This document shows positions 51,904 through 59,300 of a DNA stretch of 64,000 nucleotides, piece after piece. Source of the stretch: Paenibacillus sp. V4I3 (GTDB lineage Bacteria; Bacillota; Bacilli; Paenibacillales; NBRC-103111); NCBI RefSeq assembly GCF_030817215.1, contig NZ_JAUSZA010000001.1, forward strand, positions 7,871,501-7,935,500, given 5' to 3'. Under the pieces are notes generated by a model. The model made no database searches. It saw nothing but the letters and a program-made list of their open reading frames with translations, and had not been told where the DNA came from. Position 1 is the first letter of the stretch. Each line of letters starts with the position of its first letter. The position numbers were made by a program, and so were the translations under genes.

Positions 51904-52821
51904 TTAGCTGGTCTCGAACTCTTCTGGTACTGGTTTTCTGTGAAATGCTTTTATATCTTGAAGCGGAGGAAGCCCGAAGAGCCGGCGGTATTCCCGACTG
52001 AATTGAGCTGGGCTCTCGTATCCGACTTCCAGCGCGGCGGCCGTCGCGTTCGTGGAGCCGTTCAGCATGAGGCGTCTTGCTTCTTGGAGGCGGAGTTGCT
52101 TCTGATATTGCAGGGGAGCCATCGTCGTGACAGCTTTGAATTTGTGATGGAGTCCTGAGACACTCATTTTGGACGATCTCGCCACCTCTTCGATTGTAAA
52201 GGTTCTGTTGTAATTCTCTTTTATCCATTCAATGGCTCTGCTGATCCCCTCGTTCTGCTGGTCCATGAAGACACTTTGGACAAACAAGTGTCCATAATCT
52301 CCCGTAAGTAAGCGGAAAATCATCTCGCGCTTGATCAGCGAAGATAGAAAGCGGATTTCCACCTCTGGTTTGCCTCTCAGTTCCAACAGACGGATGAATA
52401 AGAGCTGCAAGTGCTCATCGGATTTGCCTACATAAGCTCCAGGTCCTAGCTTTCTGTCGAGCGGTTTCACGCTGATACCAGTATCCATCATGACAGAAGC
52501 AATCTCTTCCGCCGTTACATCGATTCGCAAGCCAATATGAGGCGATTGCCGCGTAGCGCCGACGACTTGACCGGAGGCCGGTATATCGATCAACGAAACC
52601 AAATAGTCGCCCGCGCCATAATAGATCGTGTCCTGACCGAGATGAAGCTTCTTGGCCCCTTGTAGAATCAGGCAAAAAGAGGGGGTGAGAATACCGGGTA
52701 TGATCGCCGTTGGTCGGTTGCGCCGGACCAGCGAAAAAAAAGGTACGGACGTCTCCGTACGCCCCTCTGAAAGATTAAGGGAATCGACCATATTTAGTAA
52801 TTGATTCAATTTCGTTTGCAT
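51904..52821 (-). CDS. AraC-family transcriptional regulator (AraC_N type)
   Basis: 305 aa. The N-terminal AraC_N/cupin domain (residues 10-165) contains ILTPSFCLILQGAKKLHLGQ and YGAGDYLVSLIDIPASGQV. The C-terminal double HTH (195-290) has TIEEVARSSKMSVSGLHHKF and ATAAALEVGYESPAQFSREY. It is divergent from the exporter at 53010 (188-bp gap) and probably regulates it. GGAGGGAC precedes the ATG. Confidence 0.92.
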   Translation of the reverse strand: MQTKLNQLLNMVDSLNLSEGRTETSVPFFSLVRRNRPTAIIPGILTPSFCLILQGAKKLHLGQDTIYYGAGDYLVSLIDIPASGQVVGATRQSPHIGLRIDVTAEEIASVMMDTGISVKPLDRKLGPGAYVGKSDEHLQLLFIRLLELRGKPEVEIRFLSSLIKREMIFRLLTGDYGHLFVQSVFMDQQNEGISRAIEWIKENYNRTFTIEEVARSSKMSVSGLHHKFKAVTTMAPLQYQKQLRLQEARRLMLNGSTNATAAALEVGYESPAQFSREYRRLFGLPPLQDIKAFHRKPVPEEFETS

Positions 52822-53009
52822 GGAAACGTCCCTCCATCCCGTATTTCTTCTCCCATTATACGCGCTTCCTCTAAGAACGCCAACCTGTTTATCGAACTAT
52901 AAGAATTTTACTATTGCAGTATTGAGCAATTTTTTAGCAGAAACGAGCTACTTCCCGATGCTAATTCGCGTCATAATAACCTTTATAACATGAAAGGGAG
53001 GTTATCCTC

Positions 53010-54425
53010 TTGAATGAACATTCGAAACGAATTATTTTGGCGATGATCGTCGCCTGTCAGTTGATGATGGTGCTCGACGCTTCCGTCTTGGTTACCGCGT
53101 TACCCGAAATCGGCCGCACACTCCATCTGTCGACGGCCGCTTTGACTTGGGTGCAGAACGCTTATATTTTGGCGTTCGGAGGCTTCTTGTTGTTAGGCGC
53201 TCGTGCAGGGGACATCCTAGGAAGGAGAAAAACATTCAGTGCGGGGATCGCCTTGTTTTCGCTGGCCTCGATGCTGGCCGGCTTGGCGCCGTCCGCTTCG
53301 CTTCTGCTTGTGGCTCGCGCTTTGCAAGGATTGGCGGCAGCGATGGCGACGCCGTCTGCTCTCGCCTTGTTGTCCGTCAGCTTCTCGCAAGCCCGGGAAC
53401 GGTCGAAAGCGATCGCCGTTTACAGCGCCGTATCGGGAGCCGGCGGCAGCGTCGGTCTAATCGTCGGCGGATTGTTGACGGATCTGATCTCTTGGCGCGC
53501 TGGGATGTTCCTCAACGTTCCGATCGGCGTCGCTCTGCTTCTTATGGTGCCTCGATATATGCAGGAGACGGAAACGAAAGCGGGCCGACTGGATTTCATG
53601 GGAGCCTTGACGTCGGTGATCGGCATGACGGCGCTGGCATTCGGCTTCGTTCAAGCCGCGTCTGTCGGATGGGAAGCGCCGGAAGTATGGGGCTCGCTTG
53701 CTCTCGGAGGTATCTCGCTAGTGGCTTTCGTACGGGTTGAAGCACGGGCGAAAGAGCCAATTACGCCTCTTCACCTGTTCGCGAGCCGAACGCGCTCCGG
53801 AGCCTACTTGGGTAGGCTGTTGCTCTTGTGCGGGAATTATCCGATCTTTTTCTTCGTTCCGCAATTTCTACAGAACGTCCTTCATTTCGATTCTTTGGAG
53901 GCCGGACTCGCAATCATGCCGTTCACGGCCGTTCAATTCGGGATGATGTATGCCATGCCTTCGCTCGTTGCCCGATTCGGGAATGCTAAAGTACTGATCG
54001 CCGGATTGATAATCGCGATCACTGGAACAAGCTGGCTGAGCCTCATTTCGGCTGATTCGAGCTTTTTCCCTCATTTGTTTTTCCCTTTGATCGTCATGGG
54101 GTGCGGTGCCGGGATGATCTTCCAGCCCTTCACGACGCTGGGGTTGTCAGGCGTAGAGGCCAAAGATGCAGGAGCGGCGTCAGGGCTCGTCAACGTCGCT
54201 CATCAGACCGGCGCATCGCTAGGGCTCGCGGTTCTGACCGCCGTCTTCGAGGCGGCGAACCGTCCGGCAGTTCCTTCGGGTACTTCTTTTGCCCATGCGA
54301 TCTCCGTCTCGCTCGTGGGTTCTGCTATTTTCCTGACGGCTTCTCTCCTAGCAGTCTTGATCTTGCTGCTGCCGGCGGACAGGGCGCAGCGCGCCGTTGC
54401 GGCTGAAACGCGGAACGCGTCCTGA
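53010..54425 (+). CDS. DHA2-family MFS exporter
   Basis: 471 aa, 14 helices. ACQLMMVLDASVLVTALPEI (motif D1), LGARAGDILGRRKTFSAGIA (motif A), and GAGGSVGLIVGGLLTDLISW (motif C) are all present. It is an efflux pump of the EmrB/QacA type. The start is TTG 53010 with GGGAGG 8 nt upstream. Codon use is clearly more GC-rich than the AT-rich genes to the left and right, and the neighbouring AraC gene shares this in part, which suggests the pair arrived together by transfer. Confidence 0.92.
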   Translation: MNEHSKRIILAMIVACQLMMVLDASVLVTALPEIGRTLHLSTAALTWVQNAYILAFGGFLLLGARAGDILGRRKTFSAGIALFSLASMLAGLAPSASLLLVARALQGLAAAMATPSALALLSVSFSQARERSKAIAVYSAVSGAGGSVGLIVGGLLTDLISWRAGMFLNVPIGVALLLMVPRYMQETETKAGRLDFMGALTSVIGMTALAFGFVQAASVGWEAPEVWGSLALGGISLVAFVRVEARAKEPITPLHLFASRTRSGAYLGRLLLLCGNYPIFFFVPQFLQNVLHFDSLEAGLAIMPFTAVQFGMMYAMPSLVARFGNAKVLIAGLIIAITGTSWLSLISADSSFFPHLFFPLIVMGCGAGMIFQPFTTLGLSGVEAKDAGAASGLVNVAHQTGASLGLAVLTAVFEAANRPAVPSGTSFAHAISVSLVGSAIFLTASLLAVLILLLPADRAQRAVAAETRNAS

Positions 54426-54503
54426 AGCTTTTATTATTCTTTTATTCTTCCATGTGCTAGATGATAGATGAGACCGAAGTAGTTTCGGCGAAACGGGCCG
54501 GAT

Positions 54504-54713
54504 TCATGGATATTTGAAGTGGATGTTGATCTTTCTATTCATCGCGACCGGCATAATGCTGTTTCCTTGGAGCTGGGAAAAGTCGTAATGCTGCTTGAAC
54601 AGCTTAACGAAATAGTTTTGTTGTCGTAGCCGAGCAGCTCCGCGACCCGCTCGACGGTGTTGTCGGAATGGTCGATCAGCGACTGCGACTCCGCCTTCTC
54701 CATCTTCATTCAA
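54504..54713 (-). pseudogene. AraC-type HTH relic
   Basis: In one frame MEKAESQSLIDHSDNTVERV and AELLGYDN, then after a shift near 54614 NYFVKLFKQHYDFSQLQG. Joined, this is the last helix-turn-helix of an AraC-family regulator or response regulator. No start, upstream domain or promoter remains. GC-rich like the exporter next to it. Confidence 0.7.
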
Positions 54714-54719
54714 GTTACG

Positions 54720-55080
54720 AATTTGATGAAGTTCTGTTTTCCCCAGTCTCTTGCAGCACGATCTTGCAGGTTTGGAGTTGGAATCCGCCTGGTCAACCTC
54801 CCAATTTTGATTAATCGCTTACGCATGTCAAGAGATGAAGTCGATGTATACGTAAAAAATATGTACAATGCAACGAAAAAGTAATTGAATAATGGTGCTG
54901 TCTGACTGCGCAGAGCGATTCGACGCGGGTCGTCAATGTGGCGGACGAGATTTATTCTAGCCATCAATGGCAATTGAAGAATGCTGCCCTTTAGCTCAAC
55001 AGTCACTGACCTCCGACTAACCATCACAGAAGAGATTGTTAACAATTACTTGTTACTTCATTTCACATTGCGGCAATAGT
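54720..55080. other. Gap with no gene I can support
   Basis: It holds short open stretches on both strands without ribosome sites, and the left edge of the dispersed repeat (GCTGCCCTTTAGCTCAACAG at about 54983-55002). Confidence 0.45.
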
Positions 55081-55084
55081 ACGT

Positions 55085-55427
55085 TGTTCTTGTCTAAAAA
55101 ATCAGTTACGATATAAGTTCTTGACTATATTTACAGTAATGGTTATATGTTCTTGTACTATAATTCGGCATAAGATATATGTTCTTAGTACAAGTTTTTT
55201 TGTTTATTCATTAAATGATGCCATATATAGTATATAATGGTGATCTCATAACACACCATTAATGTGTAATGTTATGCCTCTAAATCGACCATGGCAAAGG
55301 ATGTATGTTCTTGTCCAATATCGGTAAAGGATACAAGTTCTTGTCTTGCGAAAAAGACAAGAACTTGTATCCTTAAAATAAAAAAACCGCGCTACGCGCG
55401 GAACTTTATAGATATATGTTCTTGTCC
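55085..55427 (+). repeat. Iteron-like cluster: eight copies of a GTTCTTGTCC motif
   Basis: Copies of (GATA)TATGTTCTTGTCC lie near 55085, 55113, 55144, 55172, 55299, 55329, 55356 (inverted) and 55411. Copies six and seven form a perfect 19-bp inverted repeat (GGATACAAGTTCTTGTCTT, 6-nt loop). Spacing is irregular (27-130 bp). Such arrays are binding sites for a replication initiator or a cooperative regulator. The possible replication-protein relic next to it favours an origin remnant. Confidence 0.65.
55387..55401 (-). terminator. Terminator downstream of the Rep-like relic
   Basis: CCGCGC-GTA-GCGCGG on the minus strand, followed by seven T. It lies within the iteron cluster, 29 bp after the relic's stop codon. 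Confidence 0.85.
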
Positions 55428-55429
55428 TC

Positions 55430-55660
55430 TTACAGTTTTTCTTGAGTATTTATAAAACTAGTAAATGAACTTTCTGAGTAATCAATGTTATTAGCGTTTA
55501 ACCCCTCGATAGTAAATTCATTATTGTTAAATGACTTTTTTAAATCTGTTTCACTACCATTTTTTTAAGACAGACCTCTTTCTTAGTAGTACCACTGTAA
55601 TAATCTTTAGCCCAGGTTTTGGTGATGTAACTGACAAATTCGGAGTGACCTTTCAAAATT
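55430..55660 (-). pseudogene. Possible plasmid replication-protein relic
   Basis: On the minus strand KGHSEFVSYITKTWAKDYYS and GTTKKEVCLKK, then after a frame change near 55565 GSETDLKKSFNNNEFTIEGL and ending FINTQEKL-stop at 55430. The aromatic-basic YITKTWAKDYY segment resembles DnaD/RepA-like initiators, but the identification is tentative. It is broken, lacks a start, and is followed by a terminator and the iteron-like cluster. Confidence 0.4.
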
Positions 55661-55922
55661 TTACTGAAAGCCAACGCTAAAATATAAAACTGAAACGTAA
55701 GACTTTTATCTTTGCCCTGCTGTTATTCAGCAGGGCCCATGCTTTCCGGCACATCCTTCGCATAAATCACAACCTGCATTTCCTACAGGTAATTACCTCA
55801 TTTCACTCCGATTCCAAGCCATATCGCTCAAATGACCTGCATGTTGTGCAGAACAACTGCCTTCTGCCATCAATTCCTTACAAATCACATGCACTTTTTG
55901 CATCTAGATCAGCTATAGGGCG
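55661..55922. other. Gap with a short hairpin
   Basis: CCCTGCTG-TTATT-CAGCAGGG at 55714-55734 is a perfect 8-bp stem. Otherwise no gene or known signal was seen before the stop of the gene at 55923. Confidence 0.5.
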
Positions 55923-56444
55923 CTACGATCCCCTAAGCTCAATTGGCACATTCACCGGAACCTTCAACAGCACCACCCAGAAGACCGTAAGCACAGCTGA
56001 AACTAAATACGCCAGCAGGGGCTTCACCGAGAAAAGTCTCAACATAGGAAACATCGTGCAGTCAAATAACAAGGACCACCAAAACCCCCAGCCATATTGA
56101 TACTGAATTCGCCCGAACATATGCAAAACGTATTCTGTACCGCCGTAAATGAGTACCCATTGGATATAGTGAAAGACGACCTTCATCCGACCCTCTGGAT
56201 AGTTCGTTAGGAATAGCAGCGCTGTAGCCGGGAAAACAATAAAGGTATAGATCATTTCGGTTATACTATGACTAAGGGAAAAGTCAGGCATTAACTGCCA
56301 TAACAGATGGTTGGCACAGAGATAGTGGTACAGTAAGTTCCCCAGCGCAAAGTACATCATGGTCGAATGATACTTCTTCCAGTTCCGCCAATCCCCCCAC
56401 CGATAAGCTGCCCCAATGATGATGAAGCCTATTACAAAGTGCAT
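55923..56444 (-). CDS. CBO0543-family membrane protein
   Basis: 173 aa with five hydrophobic helices. The family opening (GFIIIGAAYRWGDWRNWKKY, HSTMMYFALGNLLYHYLCAN), the PATALLFLTNYPEGRMKVVF segment and YGGTEYVLHMFGRIQYQYGW identify CBO0543, found in Bacillus, Paenibacillus and Clostridium. No function is known. ATG 56444 has AAGGGG upstream; a more distal in-frame start lacks a ribosome site. Confidence 0.85.
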   Translation of the reverse strand: MHFVIGFIIIGAAYRWGDWRNWKKYHSTMMYFALGNLLYHYLCANHLLWQLMPDFSLSHSITEMIYTFIVFPATALLFLTNYPEGRMKVVFHYIQWVLIYGGTEYVLHMFGRIQYQYGWGFWWSLLFDCTMFPMLRLFSVKPLLAYLVSAVLTVFWVVLLKVPVNVPIELRGS

Positions 56445-56573
56445 AGAAGTTCCCCTTGTCATATCAAATTTACACAAAGGTCATTATTACCATAATTTAC
56501 CTATCTATGCACGCAATAGAAAAGAGAGCTACTTGCCAGCCCTCTCATCCTAAACTGTCTTGCTGTTCGTTGA

Positions 56574-56713
56574 AAATAAAGTTTTAGACTGGAGTTGCTG
56601 ATCCCACGCGGGTTTTAGAATTACAAAATCGGCAGCCTTCGTAAAATAAGTTTTAGACTGACCCCAATAAAAGAAACAGCGGCAGCCTTGGACGAGAAAA
56701 TAAAGTTCTAGAC
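56574..56713 (+). repeat. Imperfect tandem repeat of an AAAATAAAGTTTTAGACT motif
   Basis: Three copies at about 56574, 56643 and 56697, spaced 54-69 bp apart. CGGCAGCCTT occurs after the first two motif copies. A related GAAAATAAATTTAGACT lies near 48440. The block runs directly into the right edge of the dispersed repeat (56726-56755). Confidence 0.6.
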
Positions 56714-56725
56714 TACCACTGTTTT

Positions 56726-56755
56726 AATGAGCTATCGTTCTCCGTTAGCGTAACT
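56726..56755 (+). repeat. Dispersed repeat right edge (M)
   Basis: ATGAGCTATCGTTCTCCGTT followed by AGCGTAAC. It lies 44 bp after the stop of the alpha/beta hydrolase at 56799. Confidence 0.75.
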
Positions 56756-56798
56756 CCAATTCCCATCGATCTATCCTGATATGATTAAGAGGAATCCC

Positions 56799-57551
56799 TT
56801 ACATTGAATTAGTGTCTAGAAATTGAAGAATCGCATCATTTACTAATAAAGGGTTCTCCCTTAACATATGAGGTCTATGGCTGCCGTTCGAGACAATAAG
56901 ATACTTTGATCCCTTAACAAGGGAACTCAAGTGTCTGATTTTTTCCTCGCCGACAAATTGGTCATGTTCACCAGTGATAAATAAGGTCGGGCATTTAATA
57001 CTGCTGAGTTGTTCCTCTGATAGTTGCGGGTATAGACACCAATCTCGTGCGGATTGTCTCATATGTTCTTGCCAATTACCTTTATGTGCTTCCATGTGCC
57101 TTTCAATCATTTGATTAATCGTATCCTGCTTCCCATTTTTAACAAGCCATTCTGGTTCAAATTCTTCAACACCAGTTGGATCACAAAAACCGCTTGAACC
57201 AATAGTAGTAAGAGTAGCTACTCTATCGGAGTTATTAACGGCAACATACAGACCGACATTTGCTCCCAAGCTGTAACCAATCAAATGGGCTTTTGAGATA
57301 TCCATATTATCCATAAATTCCAAAATATCATCAGCAATTTTAGGCGTAGACCATTCAAGAGTTTCGCATTTTGTCCTGCCATGTCCTCGGAAGTCAGGAA
57401 AAAAACAGGTGTATTTCTTTTGGAAATCTAGCATTTGACTCGCGAAAGCCAAGATGCCCCGGGAATACCCGCTATGCAGAAAGATTACAATCTCCCCCAA
57501 GCCCATTTTTTCGTAGAACATCTCCAAGTCCTTAACCTGTAGGTATGGCAT
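56799..57551 (-). CDS. Alpha/beta hydrolase, copy 1 (intact triad)
   Basis: 250 aa. The nucleophile elbow GYSLGANVG has Ser near residue 92. The oxyanion region is VIFLHSGYSRG, the acid is likely in ITGEHDQFVG, and the catalytic His lies in SNGSHRPHML near residue 224. The fold matches small esterases and MhpC-like hydrolases. GGGAGG precedes the ATG. It is a tandem paralogue of the next gene upstream, with a 16-bp gap, so both are probably on one transcript. The substrate is unknown. Confidence 0.9.
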   Translation of the reverse strand: MPYLQVKDLEMFYEKMGLGEIVIFLHSGYSRGILAFASQMLDFQKKYTCFFPDFRGHGRTKCETLEWSTPKIADDILEFMDNMDISKAHLIGYSLGANVGLYVAVNNSDRVATLTTIGSSGFCDPTGVEEFEPEWLVKNGKQDTINQMIERHMEAHKGNWQEHMRQSARDWCLYPQLSEEQLSSIKCPTLFITGEHDQFVGEEKIRHLSSLVKGSKYLIVSNGSHRPHMLRENPLLVNDAILQFLDTNSM

Positions 57552-57567
57552 CGTTTTTCCCCCTCCC

Positions 57568-58320
57568 TCATGAGTGTTGAGTTTCTATAAAATTCAATAT
57601 GGTATCGTTGACAAATACAGGATTTTCTCCATTCATATGAGGTCTATGACTGGAACCTGGCACTATCACATAACGAGAGTTATGGATCAGAGCAGCTGAA
57701 CGCTTTAAATCATCCTCAGGTGCGAGCTCGTCATATTGCCCAGCAATAAAGAGAATGGGACAGGCGATACTGCTTAGTTCTTCGTCATTTAGCCGCGGAT
57801 ACGTCCGCCAATCTTTAACCTTTTGCCGCAAGAATTCCTGCCAGTTACCTTGATGCGCGTCCATATGTCTTTCTATCATGGAATTGATAAAATCATTGTG
57901 ACCGTTTTGTAAAAGCCACTCCGGTTCAAACTCTTCCGATCTTTTGGACGCGACAAAACCACATTGACCTATTGACGTCAATGATGCAATTCTGTGAGGA
58001 TGACTGACAGCACAATGGAGCGCAACTCCTCCTCCCATACCATATCCAATAACATGTGCATTGGAAATATGTAGTTGATCCATAAATTCTATGATGTCTT
58101 CAACATGCCGCGGGGTACTCCATTCAAGGCTGTAACTCTGGGTTCGACCATGCCCTCTAAAGTCTGGAAAATAACAGGTGTACTTCCTTTGAAAATCGAG
58201 TATTTGACTGGCGAAAGCTAATATTCCCCGTGAAAAGCCACTATGTAAAAACAAAACTGGATCACCGGTACCCATTTGTTCATAATACATTTCTAAGTTA
58301 TGAAACTGAAGATAAGGCAT
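57568..58320 (-). CDS. Alpha/beta hydrolase, copy 2 (nucleophile Ser replaced by Gly)
   Basis: 250 aa, aligned end to end with the downstream copy without gaps and clearly homologous (both MPYLQ..LEM.YE.MG start, QKYTC/QRKYTC, DFRGHGRT, GSSHRPHM or NGSHRPHM end). At the nucleophile elbow it reads IGYGMGGGV: the codon is GGT where an active enzyme has AGT. His and acid regions are conserved. It is therefore probably inactive as a Ser hydrolase, possibly a binding protein or a decaying duplicate. AGGAGTTGAG precedes the ATG. Confidence 0.88.
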   Translation of the reverse strand: MPYLQFHNLEMYYEQMGTGDPVLFLHSGFSRGILAFASQILDFQRKYTCYFPDFRGHGRTQSYSLEWSTPRHVEDIIEFMDQLHISNAHVIGYGMGGGVALHCAVSHPHRIASLTSIGQCGFVASKRSEEFEPEWLLQNGHNDFINSMIERHMDAHQGNWQEFLRQKVKDWRTYPRLNDEELSSIACPILFIAGQYDELAPEDDLKRSAALIHNSRYVIVPGSSHRPHMNGENPVFVNDTILNFIETQHS

Positions 58321-58411
58321 CCTAACTCAACTCCTAAATTCATATATAAGAACTAATGCTCTTATATCGTACACCAAAATTATCCATATGAACAAGAGAA
58401 TTATTACGCAT

Positions 58412-58587
58412 AACTGCCTGTTAACTCAGTCAACAACAAAAAGGGACCCACAGCAACGGGCTGCGGGTCTAAAATTTATATTTTAAAGGGGGTCAGTGTT
58501 TATTATAGGCTTGATTCATTAATGCTGTATGAAAATAACATTTCAACTTTATTACATTTAATGAACCAACGTTATCGTTTAGCGAGA
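58412..58587 (+). repeat. Dispersed repeat, long form with both edges (N)
   Basis: AACTGCCTGTTAACTCAGTC, hairpin GACCCACAGC-AACG-GGCTGCGGGTC, about 90 bp shared with copy J, then ATGAACCAACGTTATCGTTT and AGCGAG. It ends 8 bp before the stop codon of the gene at 58595. Confidence 0.8.
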
Positions 58588-58594
58588 AGAGTTT

Positions 58595-59022
58595 TTATTG
58601 AGCATTGTTTGCTCCTATAAGTGAGAGCAATTTATCCCTTTCGAGATCAGGGATGGGATATGATTGCAACATAGACAATGGATCACTCAAGGAACCATCA
58701 ACGAAGGTAGCTGTTTCTCCCTTTTTAAGCCATACCTGTTTGTCCATTGAACTCCCTGTTATGGTTTCGATATGCACCCAATAGTTTGGATCAATTTGAT
58801 TTCTTTCAACTACTTTATCGGTTATTTTAAATGCATTCAATACTGCTGCATGGCATTTTTTGTTTTTTTGTCTTCACGGAAAAGAACCATTCCCTTTGAA
58901 TCCGATATAGTTATTTTATCTACATCGTTTCCATGTAAATTCGGAAATCGATTTATCCATAGAAAAACGTTTACTACAACTATTGATAAGATAATAATCA
59001 ATGCTTTAAAAACTTTATTCAT
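58595..59022 (-). pseudogene. Membrane-anchored protein split by a frameshift in an A-rich tract
   Basis: The first frame from ATG 59022 (GGGGGG upstream) gives FKALIIILSIVVVNVFLWIN, then KITISDSKGMVLFRED, ending soon after at TGA near 58837. The next frame continues without a gap in sense (NAFKITDKVVERNQIDPNYW, HIETITGSSMDKQVWLKKGE) to 58595. The shift lies in AAAAAAACAAAAAATG near 58855-58870. A TTGA overlap makes coupled translation of two ORFs an alternative, and polymerase slippage on the A-run is another. Unknown family. Confidence 0.6.
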
Positions 59023-59111
59023 TTGTCTCCCCCCTGCTGAGTTGCACATGTAGCATGGTTCTATTGTCACCAACTCTTTATGCTTATTATGACCGCAACT
59101 CAACACGAACA

Positions 59112-59188
59112 TAACTTCCCGTTACTTCCATAAACAAAAAGAAGAGCTGCCGCGAAGCAAGCCCTTCCACTATAGTTTCCCGTTAGAA
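59112..59188 (+). repeat. Dispersed repeat copy (P)
   Basis: AACTTCCCGTTACTTCCATA, interior GAAGAGCTGCCGCGAAGCAA and right edge TATAGTTTCCCGTTAGAATT. This is the last copy on the right, directly before the first IS110 element. Confidence 0.75.
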
Positions 59189-59300
59189 TTCCTGTGGAAC
59201 GAATAATTTGGAGTTTGAATAAAAAAGAGCGCCTCTGTAAGATGGGAGTACACAACGGGTCTACAGCCCTTAAAATCCCACATCAGGAGGTCGCTCTACT

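Noticed and set aside
51845..52228. Minus-strand frame of 127 codons
   Set aside because: Shadow of the AraC gene in another frame.
54710..55045. Minus-strand frame of 111 codons and plus-strand frame of 75 codons
   Set aside because: No ribosome site, no family likeness; likely random in a gap between relics.
55085..55427. CRISPR array
   Set aside because: The GTTCTTGTCC repeats are short and irregularly spaced and one is inverted; there are no uniform spacers and no cas genes.
40143..59188. Calling the dispersed repeats true integron attC sites
   Set aside because: The right edge GTTAGCT/GTTAGCG does not fit the GTTRRRY core and no integrase is in the window, so they are listed only as repeats with cassette-like layout.
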